Shown: positions 56,612-64,000 of the stretch, piece by piece
Layout of the letters: the number at the start of each line of letters is the position of its first letter
Position numbering within the stretch: the first letter of the stretch is position 1
Source of the DNA: Acinetobacter soli
GTDB taxonomy: Bacteria > Pseudomonadota > Gammaproteobacteria > Pseudomonadales > Moraxellaceae
Length of the DNA: 64,000 nucleotides
Direction: 5' to 3'
Assembly: GCF_000760595.1 (NCBI RefSeq)
Contig: NZ_BBNM01000008.1
Location: 62,001-126,000 of the forward strand
The notes under the pieces: model-generated
What the model saw: the letters and a program-made list of their open reading frames with translations, nothing else
Databases searched by the model: none
Told to the model about the DNA's origin: nothing
Program-made: the position numbers and the translations under genes

Positions 56612-58804
56612 ATGAGCCAAAATTCAAATACCAATGAAGACACAATCGATCTAAAAGAGTTGCTCTTCTCCTTAATTGCACAATGGAAATTGATTGCCGT
56701 CTGCACCTTATTCTGTCTTATTTGCGCCCTTCTTTATCTGCGGGTTTCTCCAAGTATTTATGCGACAGATGCCATGATACAAGTTGAAGACAGTAAAAGC
56801 GCTGCATCTCAAGCACTTTTAGGCGAGCTTGGAAACATCGCTGGTGGTGCAGGTCAAAAATCCCCAGCAGACGCTGAGATTGAAATTTTAAAGTCCAGAT
56901 TAGTGCTTGGTAATGTTATTCAAAATTTAAATTTAAATATTCAAATAACAGATACCCAAGATACACTTCTTCACCGACTGTTTAATGGTGATAATACTCA
57001 AATCGATTACTCACACAAAGGCGTAGAATATAAAGATCCAACACATGCTTTCTTTATTCAACGTTTAGATGTACCTGAGTACTATCTTGATAAACCCTTA
57101 AACTTAGAATTTAAACCTCAAACGCAGCAATTTAGTTTGAGCTATAAGGATATGCCTGTTTTTGAAGGCACGTTAAACAAAGAGAATATTCTTAAAGATG
57201 CTAAAGGCACATGGCAGGTACGAATCGACAGTCAAGTACCTTTTAATCGTACTTTTATACTTCGTCGTTTATCTGTCCCGACAGCAGTGAAAGAACTCAC
57301 TCAAAACTACGCAGTGGCTGAAAAAGGCAAACTCACTGGTGTAGTGGGGCTCACTTACCAAGGCCAAGATCCTGTACATATTACGCAAGTACTCAACAAT
57401 ATTTTAACGGTGTACCATGCGCAAAATATCGAGCGTAAGTCTTTAGAGGCACAGCAAACGCTAAGCTTTCTAGACAAACAATTGCCAGAACTTAAAAAGC
57501 AGCTTGAAGAGTCTGAGCTTAAGTTTAATAAATTCCGTGAACAATACAATACAGTTGATGTCACACAGGAATCTGAACTGTTCTTGAAGCAAAATATTGC
57601 ACTCGAAACTACAAAAATCGAGCTCAAACAAAAACAAGCCGAACTTGCAGCAAAATATACCAGTGATCATCCACTCATGGCTGAAATCAATGCTCAGCTC
57701 GATGCTGTGAATAAAAAGTCTGCCGAGTTAAATGCCACGATTAAAAGACTACCAGAGTTACAGCGCCAGTATCTGCAATATTATCGTGATGTAAAGGTCA
57801 ATACGGAACTCTATACCAATTTACTCAATAACTATCAGCAGCTTAAAGTTGCGAATGCAGGTGAGATTGGCAATGTACGAGTGATCGATACCGCAATCGA
57901 ACCTGTGAAACCAATTAAACCTAAGAAATTAATTGTGTTAATTTTATCTCTTTTTGTGGGGGGTTTTATTGGTGTACTGATTGCATTGATGCGTAAAATG
58001 CTCCGTACAGGCATTAAAGACTCTGCACAAATCGAAAATGAACTCGACCTGCCTGTGTATGCAACGGTACCCCGCTCGCCTATTCAGGAAAGTCGAATCA
58101 AATTGCTTAAAAAGAATAAAAGTATTCCAATTTTATCGATTAAAAACAGCGACGATATTGCAATTGAAAGCTTGCGTAGTATGCGTACCGCTATTCACTT
58201 TGCTTTGGCAAATGCAAAAAATAATTTGATTATGATTGCAGGCCCAGCGCCTGAAGTAGGTAAGTCGTTTGTTTCGGTGAACTTGGCGGCGATATTGGCA
58301 CAGAGTAATAAACGCGTGCTGTTGATTGATGCAGACTTACGCCGTGGGTACCTAAACAAATACTTTAATGTCGAGATTAAACCTGGCTTATCGGAATATT
58401 TAAGTGATGAGGCCAGCTTTGAGTCGATCATTCATCATTCTGAAGTGGCTGGTTTAGACATGATTACTCGAGGTAAAAGCCCGGCGAATCCGTCTGAAAT
58501 GCTCGGCTCTGCTAAATTTAAAGCCTTTCTTGATGAAATCATGCCGCTTTATGATCATATCTTGATTGATACGCCGCCAGTACTTGCTGTAACCGATGGT
58601 ATTATCATTTCACAATATGCAGGGGTAAACCTGATCATTGCACGTCATAATAAGACGCAAATGAAAGAGCTTGAATTAACCGTAAGTCGCTTCGAACAGG
58701 CAGGCGTGAAAGTGAATGGCTTTATTTTAAATGATATCGAGAAGTCGAGTGGCGGCTATGGATACAACTATGCCTATAGCTATACCGCGGCAAAAGATGA
58801 TTGA
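56612..58804 (+). CDS. wzc: Polysaccharide co-polymerase and BY-kinase Wzc
   Basis: This 730-residue inner-membrane protein has two membrane segments (about 33-50 and 440-460) flanking a large periplasmic Wzz-type domain with coiled coil (about 290-400). The cytoplasmic tyrosine kinase has Walker A GPAPEVGKSF (about 541-551), A' LLIDADLRRG (about 569-578) and Walker B ILIDTPP. The C-terminal tail GGYGYNYAYSYTAAKDD carries five tyrosines for autophosphorylation. It sets polymer length and couples Wzy to Wza. It lies 23 bp after wzb and is followed by a strong terminator. Confidence 0.96.
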   Translation: MSQNSNTNEDTIDLKELLFSLIAQWKLIAVCTLFCLICALLYLRVSPSIYATDAMIQVEDSKSAASQALLGELGNIAGGAGQKSPADAEIEILKSRLVLGNVIQNLNLNIQITDTQDTLLHRLFNGDNTQIDYSHKGVEYKDPTHAFFIQRLDVPEYYLDKPLNLEFKPQTQQFSLSYKDMPVFEGTLNKENILKDAKGTWQVRIDSQVPFNRTFILRRLSVPTAVKELTQNYAVAEKGKLTGVVGLTYQGQDPVHITQVLNNILTVYHAQNIERKSLEAQQTLSFLDKQLPELKKQLEESELKFNKFREQYNTVDVTQESELFLKQNIALETTKIELKQKQAELAAKYTSDHPLMAEINAQLDAVNKKSAELNATIKRLPELQRQYLQYYRDVKVNTELYTNLLNNYQQLKVANAGEIGNVRVIDTAIEPVKPIKPKKLIVLILSLFVGGFIGVLIALMRKMLRTGIKDSAQIENELDLPVYATVPRSPIQESRIKLLKKNKSIPILSIKNSDDIAIESLRSMRTAIHFALANAKNNLIMIAGPAPEVGKSFVSVNLAAILAQSNKRVLLIDADLRRGYLNKYFNVEIKPGLSEYLSDEASFESIIHHSEVAGLDMITRGKSPANPSEMLGSAKFKAFLDEIMPLYDHILIDTPPVLAVTDGIIISQYAGVNLIIARHNKTQMKELELTVSRFEQAGVKVNGFILNDIEKSSGGYGYNYAYSYTAAKDD

Positions 58805-58825
58805 TCATCTAATCTAATAAACTCA

Positions 58826-58855
58826 AAAAAGCCGAATCACATGATTCGGCTTTTT
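58826..58855 (+). terminator. Intrinsic terminator of wza-wzb-wzc
   Basis: AAAAAGCCGAATC (58826-58838) and GATTCGGCTTTTT (58843-58855) pair perfectly around a 4-nt loop, 21 bp after the wzc stop. Confidence 0.94.
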
Positions 58856-58985
58856 CGTTTAAACAACGCAAACAGTATAAAAATCCACTCGTTTTTTTTT
58901 ACAAACATTATATGCTAAACGGATGCATGCTAAGATCACATGTATTTTCAACATGATCAAATAAACATCTTTTTTGGAACATTGT

Positions 58986-59693
58986 ATGAGTAAAGCCTTA
59001 CCCGTTGCTGTCGCTATCATTTTAGGCGGTGCTGCACTTATTCCTGTTTATTACGCGACTCAGCATCCTGCAACAAACGTAGGCAGCAAGGCTGATCAAA
59101 ATGCGTCTCCGGTGCAAAAAATCAGCTATGCGCTCGGTTATGAAGTTGCCAACCAAACACCTGCAGAGCTTGATGTTAATGCATTTGTACAAGGTATTCG
59201 TGATGGTCATGCTCATACACCTGCAGCCTACACGCAAGAGCAGCTTCAAGCCGCCTATACTGCTTACCAGCAAGAAGCGCAGCAAAAAGAGCTTGAGCAT
59301 GCCAAAAAGTCTGAATCGAGTAGCAATGACTTCTTAGCCGAAAATGCTAAAAAAGAAGGTGTTAAAACCACAGCATCAGGCTTGCAATACAAAATTATTA
59401 CCGAGGGTACAGGTAAACGTCCAACAGCCACGTCTGTGGTCAAAGTACACTACAAAGGTCAGCTCACCGATGGTAAGGTCTTCGATAGCTCGTATGATCG
59501 CGGCGAGCCAGTTGAATTCCCGCTCAATAAAGTGATTCCGGGCTGGACCGAAGGTTTGCAACTGCTCAAAGAAGGCGGCAAAGCGACTTTTTATATTCCG
59601 GCAAAACTCGGTTATGGCGAACAAGGTGTTCCAGGCATGATCCCGGCCAACAGCACCCTGATTTTTGATGTTGAGCTTCTCGAAGTAAAATAA
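58986..59693 (+). CDS. fkpA: FKBP-type peptidyl-prolyl isomerase, first copy
   Basis: This protein of about 235 residues has an N-terminal membrane/signal segment (VAVAIILGGAALIPVYY), a helical FKBP_N dimerisation region (about 45-105) and a C-terminal FKBP domain with VKVHYKGQLTDGKVFDSS and VIPGWTEGLQLLKEGGKA. It catalyses proline isomerisation in the periplasm. The ATG at 58986 is preferred over an upstream in-frame TTG; GGA lies 9 bp before it. It is the right border of the capsule locus. Folding of envelope proteins is a general inference. Confidence 0.92.
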   Translation: MSKALPVAVAIILGGAALIPVYYATQHPATNVGSKADQNASPVQKISYALGYEVANQTPAELDVNAFVQGIRDGHAHTPAAYTQEQLQAAYTAYQQEAQQKELEHAKKSESSSNDFLAENAKKEGVKTTASGLQYKIITEGTGKRPTATSVVKVHYKGQLTDGKVFDSSYDRGEPVEFPLNKVIPGWTEGLQLLKEGGKATFYIPAKLGYGEQGVPGMIPANSTLIFDVELLEVK

Positions 59694-59700
59694 TCGCTCA

Positions 59701-59730
59701 AAGGAGAGTCATGTACTCTCCTTGTTTTTT
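59701..59730 (+). terminator. Terminator between the two fkpA-type genes
   Basis: AAGGAGAGT (59701-59709) pairs with ACTCTCCTT (59715-59723), followed by GTTTTTT. It allows separate levels for the two paralogues. Confidence 0.9.
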
Positions 59731-59754
59731 ATATGACACATAATTTGGATAAAA

Positions 59755-60450
59755 ATGATGAAAAAAACTGTGCTCGGTTTGGTTTTAACCAGTCTGTCTG
59801 TTTCAGGCTTTGCAGCAATTACCAAAAATAGCCCGCAAAAAGACCAATTAGGCTATAGCTATGGATACGTGATGGGTCGTACCAATGCCGATACCCTAAA
59901 AGATCTCAATATTGAAGCTTTTGTACAGGGCCTCAAAGAAGGTTCACAAGGCAAAGATGCCGCTTTGACGGATGAAGATATGGCTAGGGTGCTTAGTCAG
60001 TATAAAAAGCAAATAGAAGCCAAACAACTGTATGCCTATCAGCAACTGGCTCAGCAAAACCTGAAAAGTGGCGATGCATTCTTGGCAGAAAATGCGAAGA
60101 AATCAGGTGTGATCACCACTAAATCAGGTCTTCAATATCAAGTTTTGAGTGCAGGTAAAGGTAAATCACCTAAAGCCACATCACGAGTAAAAGTGAATTA
60201 TGAAGGCCGCTTACTCGATGGCACCGTATTCGATAGTTCGATTGCGCGTAATCATCCGGTCGAGTTTCAACTCAGCCAAGTGATTCCGGGCTGGACCGAA
60301 GGCTTACAACTGATGAAAGAAGGTGAAAAAGCACGTTTGTTTGTGCCTGCCAAACTGGCCTACGGCGAAGTCGGCAGTGGTGATGCAATTGGGCCAAACA
60401 GTACGCTGATTTTTGATATTGAATTACTCGAAGTATTACCAGCCAAATAA
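59755..60450 (+). CDS. fkpA: FKBP-type peptidyl-prolyl isomerase, second copy
   Basis: This 231-residue protein has a signal peptide (about residues 1-21, ending GFAA), an FKBP_N helical part with KDQLGYSYGYVMGRTNADTL, and a C-terminal FKBP domain (VKVNYEGRLLDGTVFDSS; VIPGWTEGLQLMKEGEKA). It is a tandem paralogue of the gene just upstream, 61 bp away across a terminator. The cleavable signal here, against an apparent N-terminal anchor in the first copy, suggests a soluble periplasmic versus an anchored form. Confidence 0.92.
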   Translation: MMKKTVLGLVLTSLSVSGFAAITKNSPQKDQLGYSYGYVMGRTNADTLKDLNIEAFVQGLKEGSQGKDAALTDEDMARVLSQYKKQIEAKQLYAYQQLAQQNLKSGDAFLAENAKKSGVITTKSGLQYQVLSAGKGKSPKATSRVKVNYEGRLLDGTVFDSSIARNHPVEFQLSQVIPGWTEGLQLMKEGEKARLFVPAKLAYGEVGSGDAIGPNSTLIFDIELLEVLPAK

Positions 60451-60453
60451 TTA

Positions 60454-60483
60454 AAAAAACTGCTGTCATCACAGCAGTTTTTT
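60454..60483 (+). terminator. Intrinsic terminator of the second fkpA-type gene
   Basis: AAAAAACTGCTGT (60454-60466) and ACAGCAGTTTTTT (60471-60483) pair perfectly around a 4-nt loop, directly after the stop. Confidence 0.94.
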
Positions 60484-60504
60484 AACGCTTCGGTTGTCTT
60501 GCGA

Positions 60505-60551
60505 CAAAAAATAAAGCGCAATTCATGTATTGCCACGCGCTGCTTTATTTT
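60505..60551 (-). terminator. Terminator overlapping the murJ stop
   Basis: On the minus strand AAAATAAAGC (60542-60551) pairs with GCTTTATT (60510-60517), with inner GCGC pairing, followed by TTTTT. The upstream arm overlaps the end of murJ. Confidence 0.7.
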
Positions 60552-62097
60552 ATGTCTCATGCTTTAGGTGGCGAGGTCTAAAACCCGTTGCAAACAGTGC
60601 GATTGCATAGGCAGCCACACCCACTACACAAAAAACAATCACTTCGATGATGCGCATCAGCTGAGAAGACTGTCCATCGTACCAATGCAGTGCGCCCCAA
60701 AGTGCCCCAATCATAGCTAAATTAGCGACAGCATACTGGAGTGCGAGTTTTTTCCAGTGTCCGCCAAAACGGAAAATATTACGCTTGTGCAGATAAAAAT
60801 ACAGCATTCCGGCATTCACCAAAGCCGAACCTGATGAGGCCAGCGCCAGTGCCATATGTTCGGCTTTCCAGTCGATCAGCTTAAATAGCCCAATAAATAT
60901 CACGTTTAAAAGCGCATTTGTGGCAACAGCAATCAAGCCCACTCGAACAGGAGTTTTGGTATCTTGCTGTGCATAAAAACCCGGTGCAAACACTTTGATT
61001 AACATAAAGGCAATCACGCCACCACTCATACATTGTAGGGCCAGTGCTGTCATTTTGGTGTCTTCCCAAGTAAATTCACCGCGCTGAAACAGCGCCTGAA
61101 TAATCGGTGTCGACAGCATAAACAGTGCAATACTGGCAGGTAAACCCACCAATACAATCACGCGTGCAGCCCAGTCCAGCATCCCGCGAAACTTCTCCTG
61201 ATTTTGCTCGGCATGGCGGGCAGATAAAGAAGGCAGAATCACTGTACCAATGGCAACACCAATGAGTCCGAGCGGTAGCTCGGTCATACGCTCGGCACTA
61301 TAGAGCCACGAGACTGAACCATCCTGCATAAACGATGCCCAAATAGTGTTGAGCAACAGGTTAATCTGAGTAACCGAAACACCAAACAAGGCCGGTAACA
61401 TCAGTTTCATGATGCGCTCGACCCCTTCATGCTTGAAGTCAATTTTTGGTGGGATCAGGAGTTTTTTACGCCAAAGCTCTGGAATCTGGATCGCAAGCTG
61501 CAAAATACCCGCCCCAAGTACGGCCCAACCCAACGACATAATCGGCTGCTGCATATACGGCGTGAGCCACCACGCCCCTGCAATCATGGCCACGTTAAGC
61601 AAAACGGGAGAAAAAGCGGGTGAAGCAAACGAGCCATAACTGTTGAGAATACTGCTGGCAAATGCGGTCAGCGACATAAACATCAAGTAAGGAATGGTCA
61701 GACGAAACATTCCGACAGCCAGATCAAACTTTTCTGGATCGTTGTGAAAACCGGGGGCATAGGCATAAATAATCACCGGTGCAATGATCATGGCCACTAA
61801 GGTAAGTAAGCTCATCACCATCAGTAGGCAACCAAACACCCGACTAATCAGTATTTGTACTTCAGCATGAGCACGACCCGTTTTATATTCGGTCAAAATA
61901 GGAATAAAGGCTTGTGAAAATGCGCCTTCAGCAAACAAGCGCCTAAAAAAGTTTGGAATCCGAAACGCCACCACAAAGGTATCAAAATCTTTTCCTGCCC
62001 CAAACACATTGAGCAGGACCATATCGCGGACCAAACCCAATATGCGAGATAACATCGTCATTGCACTGACAATAAACGTCGATCGCCACAATGCCAT
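60550..62097 (-). CDS. murJ: Lipid II flippase MurJ (MviN)
   Basis: This 515-residue protein has 14 membrane helices. SMTMLSR-like SAMTMLSRILGLVRDMVLLNVFG and FRIPNFFRRLFAEGAFSQAFIPI are the MurJ signatures, including the essential Arg residues of the central cavity. ALFQRGEFTWEDT lies near residue 325. It flips the peptidoglycan precursor lipid II. It is essential housekeeping, unlike the MurJ-like flippase at 38254. It follows ampD by 52 bp on the minus strand. Confidence 0.96.
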   Translation of the reverse strand: MALWRSTFIVSAMTMLSRILGLVRDMVLLNVFGAGKDFDTFVVAFRIPNFFRRLFAEGAFSQAFIPILTEYKTGRAHAEVQILISRVFGCLLMVMSLLTLVAMIIAPVIIYAYAPGFHNDPEKFDLAVGMFRLTIPYLMFMSLTAFASSILNSYGSFASPAFSPVLLNVAMIAGAWWLTPYMQQPIMSLGWAVLGAGILQLAIQIPELWRKKLLIPPKIDFKHEGVERIMKLMLPALFGVSVTQINLLLNTIWASFMQDGSVSWLYSAERMTELPLGLIGVAIGTVILPSLSARHAEQNQEKFRGMLDWAARVIVLVGLPASIALFMLSTPIIQALFQRGEFTWEDTKMTALALQCMSGGVIAFMLIKVFAPGFYAQQDTKTPVRVGLIAVATNALLNVIFIGLFKLIDWKAEHMALALASSGSALVNAGMLYFYLHKRNIFRFGGHWKKLALQYAVANLAMIGALWGALHWYDGQSSQLMRIIEVIVFCVVGVAAYAIALFATGFRPRHLKHET

Positions 62098-62149
62098 CGC
62101 CTCTACCCACGCCTAAACACAAAGTCGTTATTGTAATGAAACTTGGATA

Positions 62150-62740
62150 TTATTTCGTTGCGAAATCATGTCTAGCAGCAGTTTTTTTTGCATGAAGTTT
62201 TGCGCGAAAATGAGGCCAGTTAAAAAAAGGCCCCGGATCGGTTTTTCTGACGGGTGCGATATCGGAGTGCCCCGCAATATGTGTCTGGATTTTAGGATAC
62301 GCACGCTGCAAACAGCATGTGACATCGGCCAGTGTTTCGTACTGTTCTGGCTCAAAGGGCTGATCGTCACTGCCCTCCAGTTCAATGCCAATCGAATAAT
62401 CGTTACACTCGACCTGACCAAGATACTGTGAGCGACCGGCATGCCATGCACGATCGTTAAAGTTTACAAATTGAATCACCTCACCGCTACGTAAAATCAG
62501 TAAATGTGCCGAAACGCACATGCCTTCAATTTCTTTAAAATAAGGATGCAGCGACCAGTCTAACTGGTTTTGAAAAAACTGCTGAATGTAACCGCCACCA
62601 AATTGTGAAGGCGGTAAACTGATATTGTGAATCACCAGCAAACACATCTCGGTGTGTGGCGGACGCTGATTAAAATTTGGCGAAGGCAACTGCTTTGCCC
62701 CGATTAACTGACCATCTTTGACTTCAAAACGCGGCATCAT
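62150..62740 (-). CDS. ampD: 1,6-anhydro-N-acetylmuramyl-L-alanine amidase AmpD
   Basis: This protein of about 196 residues is a zinc amidase_2. VIHNISLPP supplies the first Zn His (about 38), and AGHSDIAPVRKTDPGP supplies the second His and the Asp. FNDRAWHAGRS and NDYSIGIELEG are also conserved. It cleaves the peptide from anhydro-muropeptides in the cytoplasm during cell-wall recycling, which also sets beta-lactamase induction where AmpR exists. The start at 62738-62740 is preferred since GAGAG lies 9 bp upstream; the adjacent ATG at 62737 is possible. It is divergent from nadC. Confidence 0.95.
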   Translation of the reverse strand: MMPRFEVKDGQLIGAKQLPSPNFNQRPPHTEMCLLVIHNISLPPSQFGGGYIQQFFQNQLDWSLHPYFKEIEGMCVSAHLLILRSGEVIQFVNFNDRAWHAGRSQYLGQVECNDYSIGIELEGSDDQPFEPEQYETLADVTCCLQRAYPKIQTHIAGHSDIAPVRKTDPGPFFNWPHFRAKLHAKKTAARHDFATK

Positions 62741-62917
62741 CTGAAACAACTCTCTTTTTTCGCCATAGCATTCGCAACATCATCCATCACGTATCGACAG
62801 ATTGAAACTGCCGAGCGGTATCTGCATTTTAGGAATATTGTGCCAAGAATACTTATTTTTTAAAACGACAATGCTAATATATCGCTCAATTTTCTGGGTT
62901 ACATCTTGGACGTACTT

Positions 62918-63763
62918 ATGAGCATTCCACAATCATTGCTTGAACAATCGATTCAACTCAATATCCAACAGGCGTTGAACGAAGATATTGGTGATGGCGA
63001 TATTACGGCATTGCTCACCCCAGAACACGAACAAGCAACTGCGACCATTATTACACGTGAAAACATGATTTTAGCCGGTCGTCCGTGGGTTGATGCGCTT
63101 ATTGAACACTATGATCATCGAGTCAAAGTGGAGTGGCTCAAAGCCGAAGGTGAACACGTTCAGGCGGGTGAAGCTTTTTTAAAATTGGCAGGTTCGGCAC
63201 GTAGCCTTCTAACGGTCGAGCGCTCTGCATTGAATTTTATTCAAACTTTATCGGCAGTGGCGACCAAAGCTGCATTTTATGTGAAACAACTCGATGGCTT
63301 GCACACCAAACTGCTTGATACACGTAAAACCCTACCTGGTTTACGTATCGCACAAAAATATGCAGTAGCCATTGGTGGCGGACAAAATCATCGCCTCGGT
63401 TTATTCGATGCCTTTTTAATTAAAGAAAATCATATTATGGCAGCCGGTGGAATTGCACAGGCCATCGCGCAGGCGCGCCAGATTGCACCGAACAAGCCTG
63501 TTGAAGTAGAAGTAGAAACTTGGAATGAGCTGGAACAGGCCTTAGAGGCGGGTGCCGATATTGTAATGCTCGATAATTTTTCTCAACAGCAAATGATTGA
63601 TGCGGTAAAGCATGTAGCAGGTCGCTGCAAACTTGAAGCCTCAGGTAATATTACGCTAGATAACTTGCGCGAAGTGGCAACAACGGGTGTCGACTATATT
63701 TCGATGGGTGTTTTAACCAAAGATGTCACTGCCATCGATTTATCGATGCGTTTTAACGCTTAA
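62918..63763 (+). CDS. nadC: Nicotinate-nucleotide pyrophosphorylase (carboxylating)
   Basis: This protein of about 281 residues has the QPRTase fold: LNEDIGDGDITALL near the N-terminus, DTRKTLPGLRIAQKYAVAIGGG-type active-site block with KENHI following, and the phosphate-binding LEASGNITLDN and ISMGVLT. It converts quinolinate and PRPP to nicotinate mononucleotide in NAD synthesis. The ATG at 62918-62920 is preferred because GGA precedes it by 7 bp; a TTG four codons upstream is unlikely. It overlaps the convergent small gene by 4 bp. Confidence 0.95.
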   Translation: MSIPQSLLEQSIQLNIQQALNEDIGDGDITALLTPEHEQATATIITRENMILAGRPWVDALIEHYDHRVKVEWLKAEGEHVQAGEAFLKLAGSARSLLTVERSALNFIQTLSAVATKAAFYVKQLDGLHTKLLDTRKTLPGLRIAQKYAVAIGGGQNHRLGLFDAFLIKENHIMAAGGIAQAIAQARQIAPNKPVEVEVETWNELEQALEAGADIVMLDNFSQQQMIDAVKHVAGRCKLEASGNITLDNLREVATTGVDYISMGVLTKDVTAIDLSMRFNA

Positions 63764-63942
63764 GCATCTTCATGTGCTGAGTTATTCGGCTGCTCAATAA
63801 TTTTTTGAGTGGCCTGTGACGGTTTCGACTGATCCGGTTTTTGCCATGCAGAAGCCGATTGCTGATCTTGGCTCGGGCGCGGATCGGCTGCCATCACGGT
63901 AAACGTAATCACCGCACAAATCACAATAAATATTTGTAGCAT
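63760..63942 (-). CDS. Small exported hypothetical protein
   Basis: This 60-residue protein has a hydrophobic signal peptide (LQIFIVICAVITFTVMAA, cleavage probably after MAA). A short, very polar tail follows, rich in Gln, Ser, Pro and Lys, with no motif I recognise. GGGGAG lies 6 bp before the ATG, an unusually good Shine-Dalgarno, and this is the main reason to accept it as a real gene. Its stop overlaps nadC's by 4 bp. A small periplasmic protein is likely; no function can be assigned. Confidence 0.6.
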   Translation of the reverse strand: MLQIFIVICAVITFTVMAADPRPSQDQQSASAWQKPDQSKPSQATQKIIEQPNNSAHEDA

Positions 63943-64000
63943 AGTTGGCTCCCCTATTTCTCAATTTCAATGCTGAACAACTTTAATGAGTAAGCATGAT

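Noticed and set aside
1..64000. CRISPR arrays, tRNA or rRNA genes, prophage
   Set aside because: No regularly spaced repeats, tRNA-like cloverleafs with CCA-type ends, rRNA segments or phage structural genes were noticed in reading.

Overview
The window is a stretch of Acinetobacter chromosome. The genus call rests on gene order: nadC, ampD, murJ, two fkpA genes and wzc-wzb-wza at one side, and galU-ugd-gpi-galE, pgm and lldP-lldR-lldD-dld at the other, which are the usual borders of an Acinetobacter capsule (K) locus. Here the locus is written with lldP on the left. The species cannot be read from the sequence. There are no tRNA, rRNA or CRISPR features. Metabolic genes have ordinary composition, but about 45.4-51.1 kb is strikingly AT-rich.

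Left part (1-20.5 kb) is mostly amino-acid and lactate catabolism. It begins with the end of a chaperone-usher fimbrial cluster (major pilin, then chaperone cut by the window edge). Next is a D-alanine module (cycA, ridA, alr, dadA) with a divergent Lrp-type regulator. A tyrosine/phenylalanine module follows (hpd, an IclR-type regulator, aroP, tyrB), then a SemiSWEET transporter and the outer-membrane capsule protein Wzi. It ends with the lldP-lldR-lldD-dld lactate operon and a LysR-type gene. The lactate promoter lies between two near-identical LldR-type operators exactly 105 bp apart.

Middle part (20.6-58.8 kb) is the polysaccharide locus. pgm and galU-ugd-gpi-galE make common sugar nucleotides, and a PglL-type O-oligosaccharyltransferase sits between pgm and galE. 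The variable region looks like two glycan pathways side by side. Module A (30.5-41.9 kb, one overlapping minus-strand operon) holds a UDP-HexNAc dehydrogenase and epimerase, a MurJ-like flippase, three GT4 glycosyltransferases and a PglC/D/E/F-type set for a diacetamido-trideoxy sugar; it has no polymerase. Module B (42.2-54.6 kb, mixed strands) holds a HEAT-repeat protein, manC, four glycosyltransferases, a Wzy, a second Wzx and rmlBDAC. A WbaP-type initiating transferase lies inverted between galU and module A. An IS630-type transposase relic lies between wzy and the next glycosyltransferase. wza-wzb-wzc export and regulate the polymer.

Right part (58.9-64 kb) is conserved housekeeping: two FKBP-type prolyl isomerases, the lipid II flippase murJ, ampD, nadC and a small exported protein. 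The points most worth following up are the doubled initiation and flippase machinery with a single Wzy, the HEAT-repeat gene, the paired lactate operators, and a palindrome shared by hpd and aroP.
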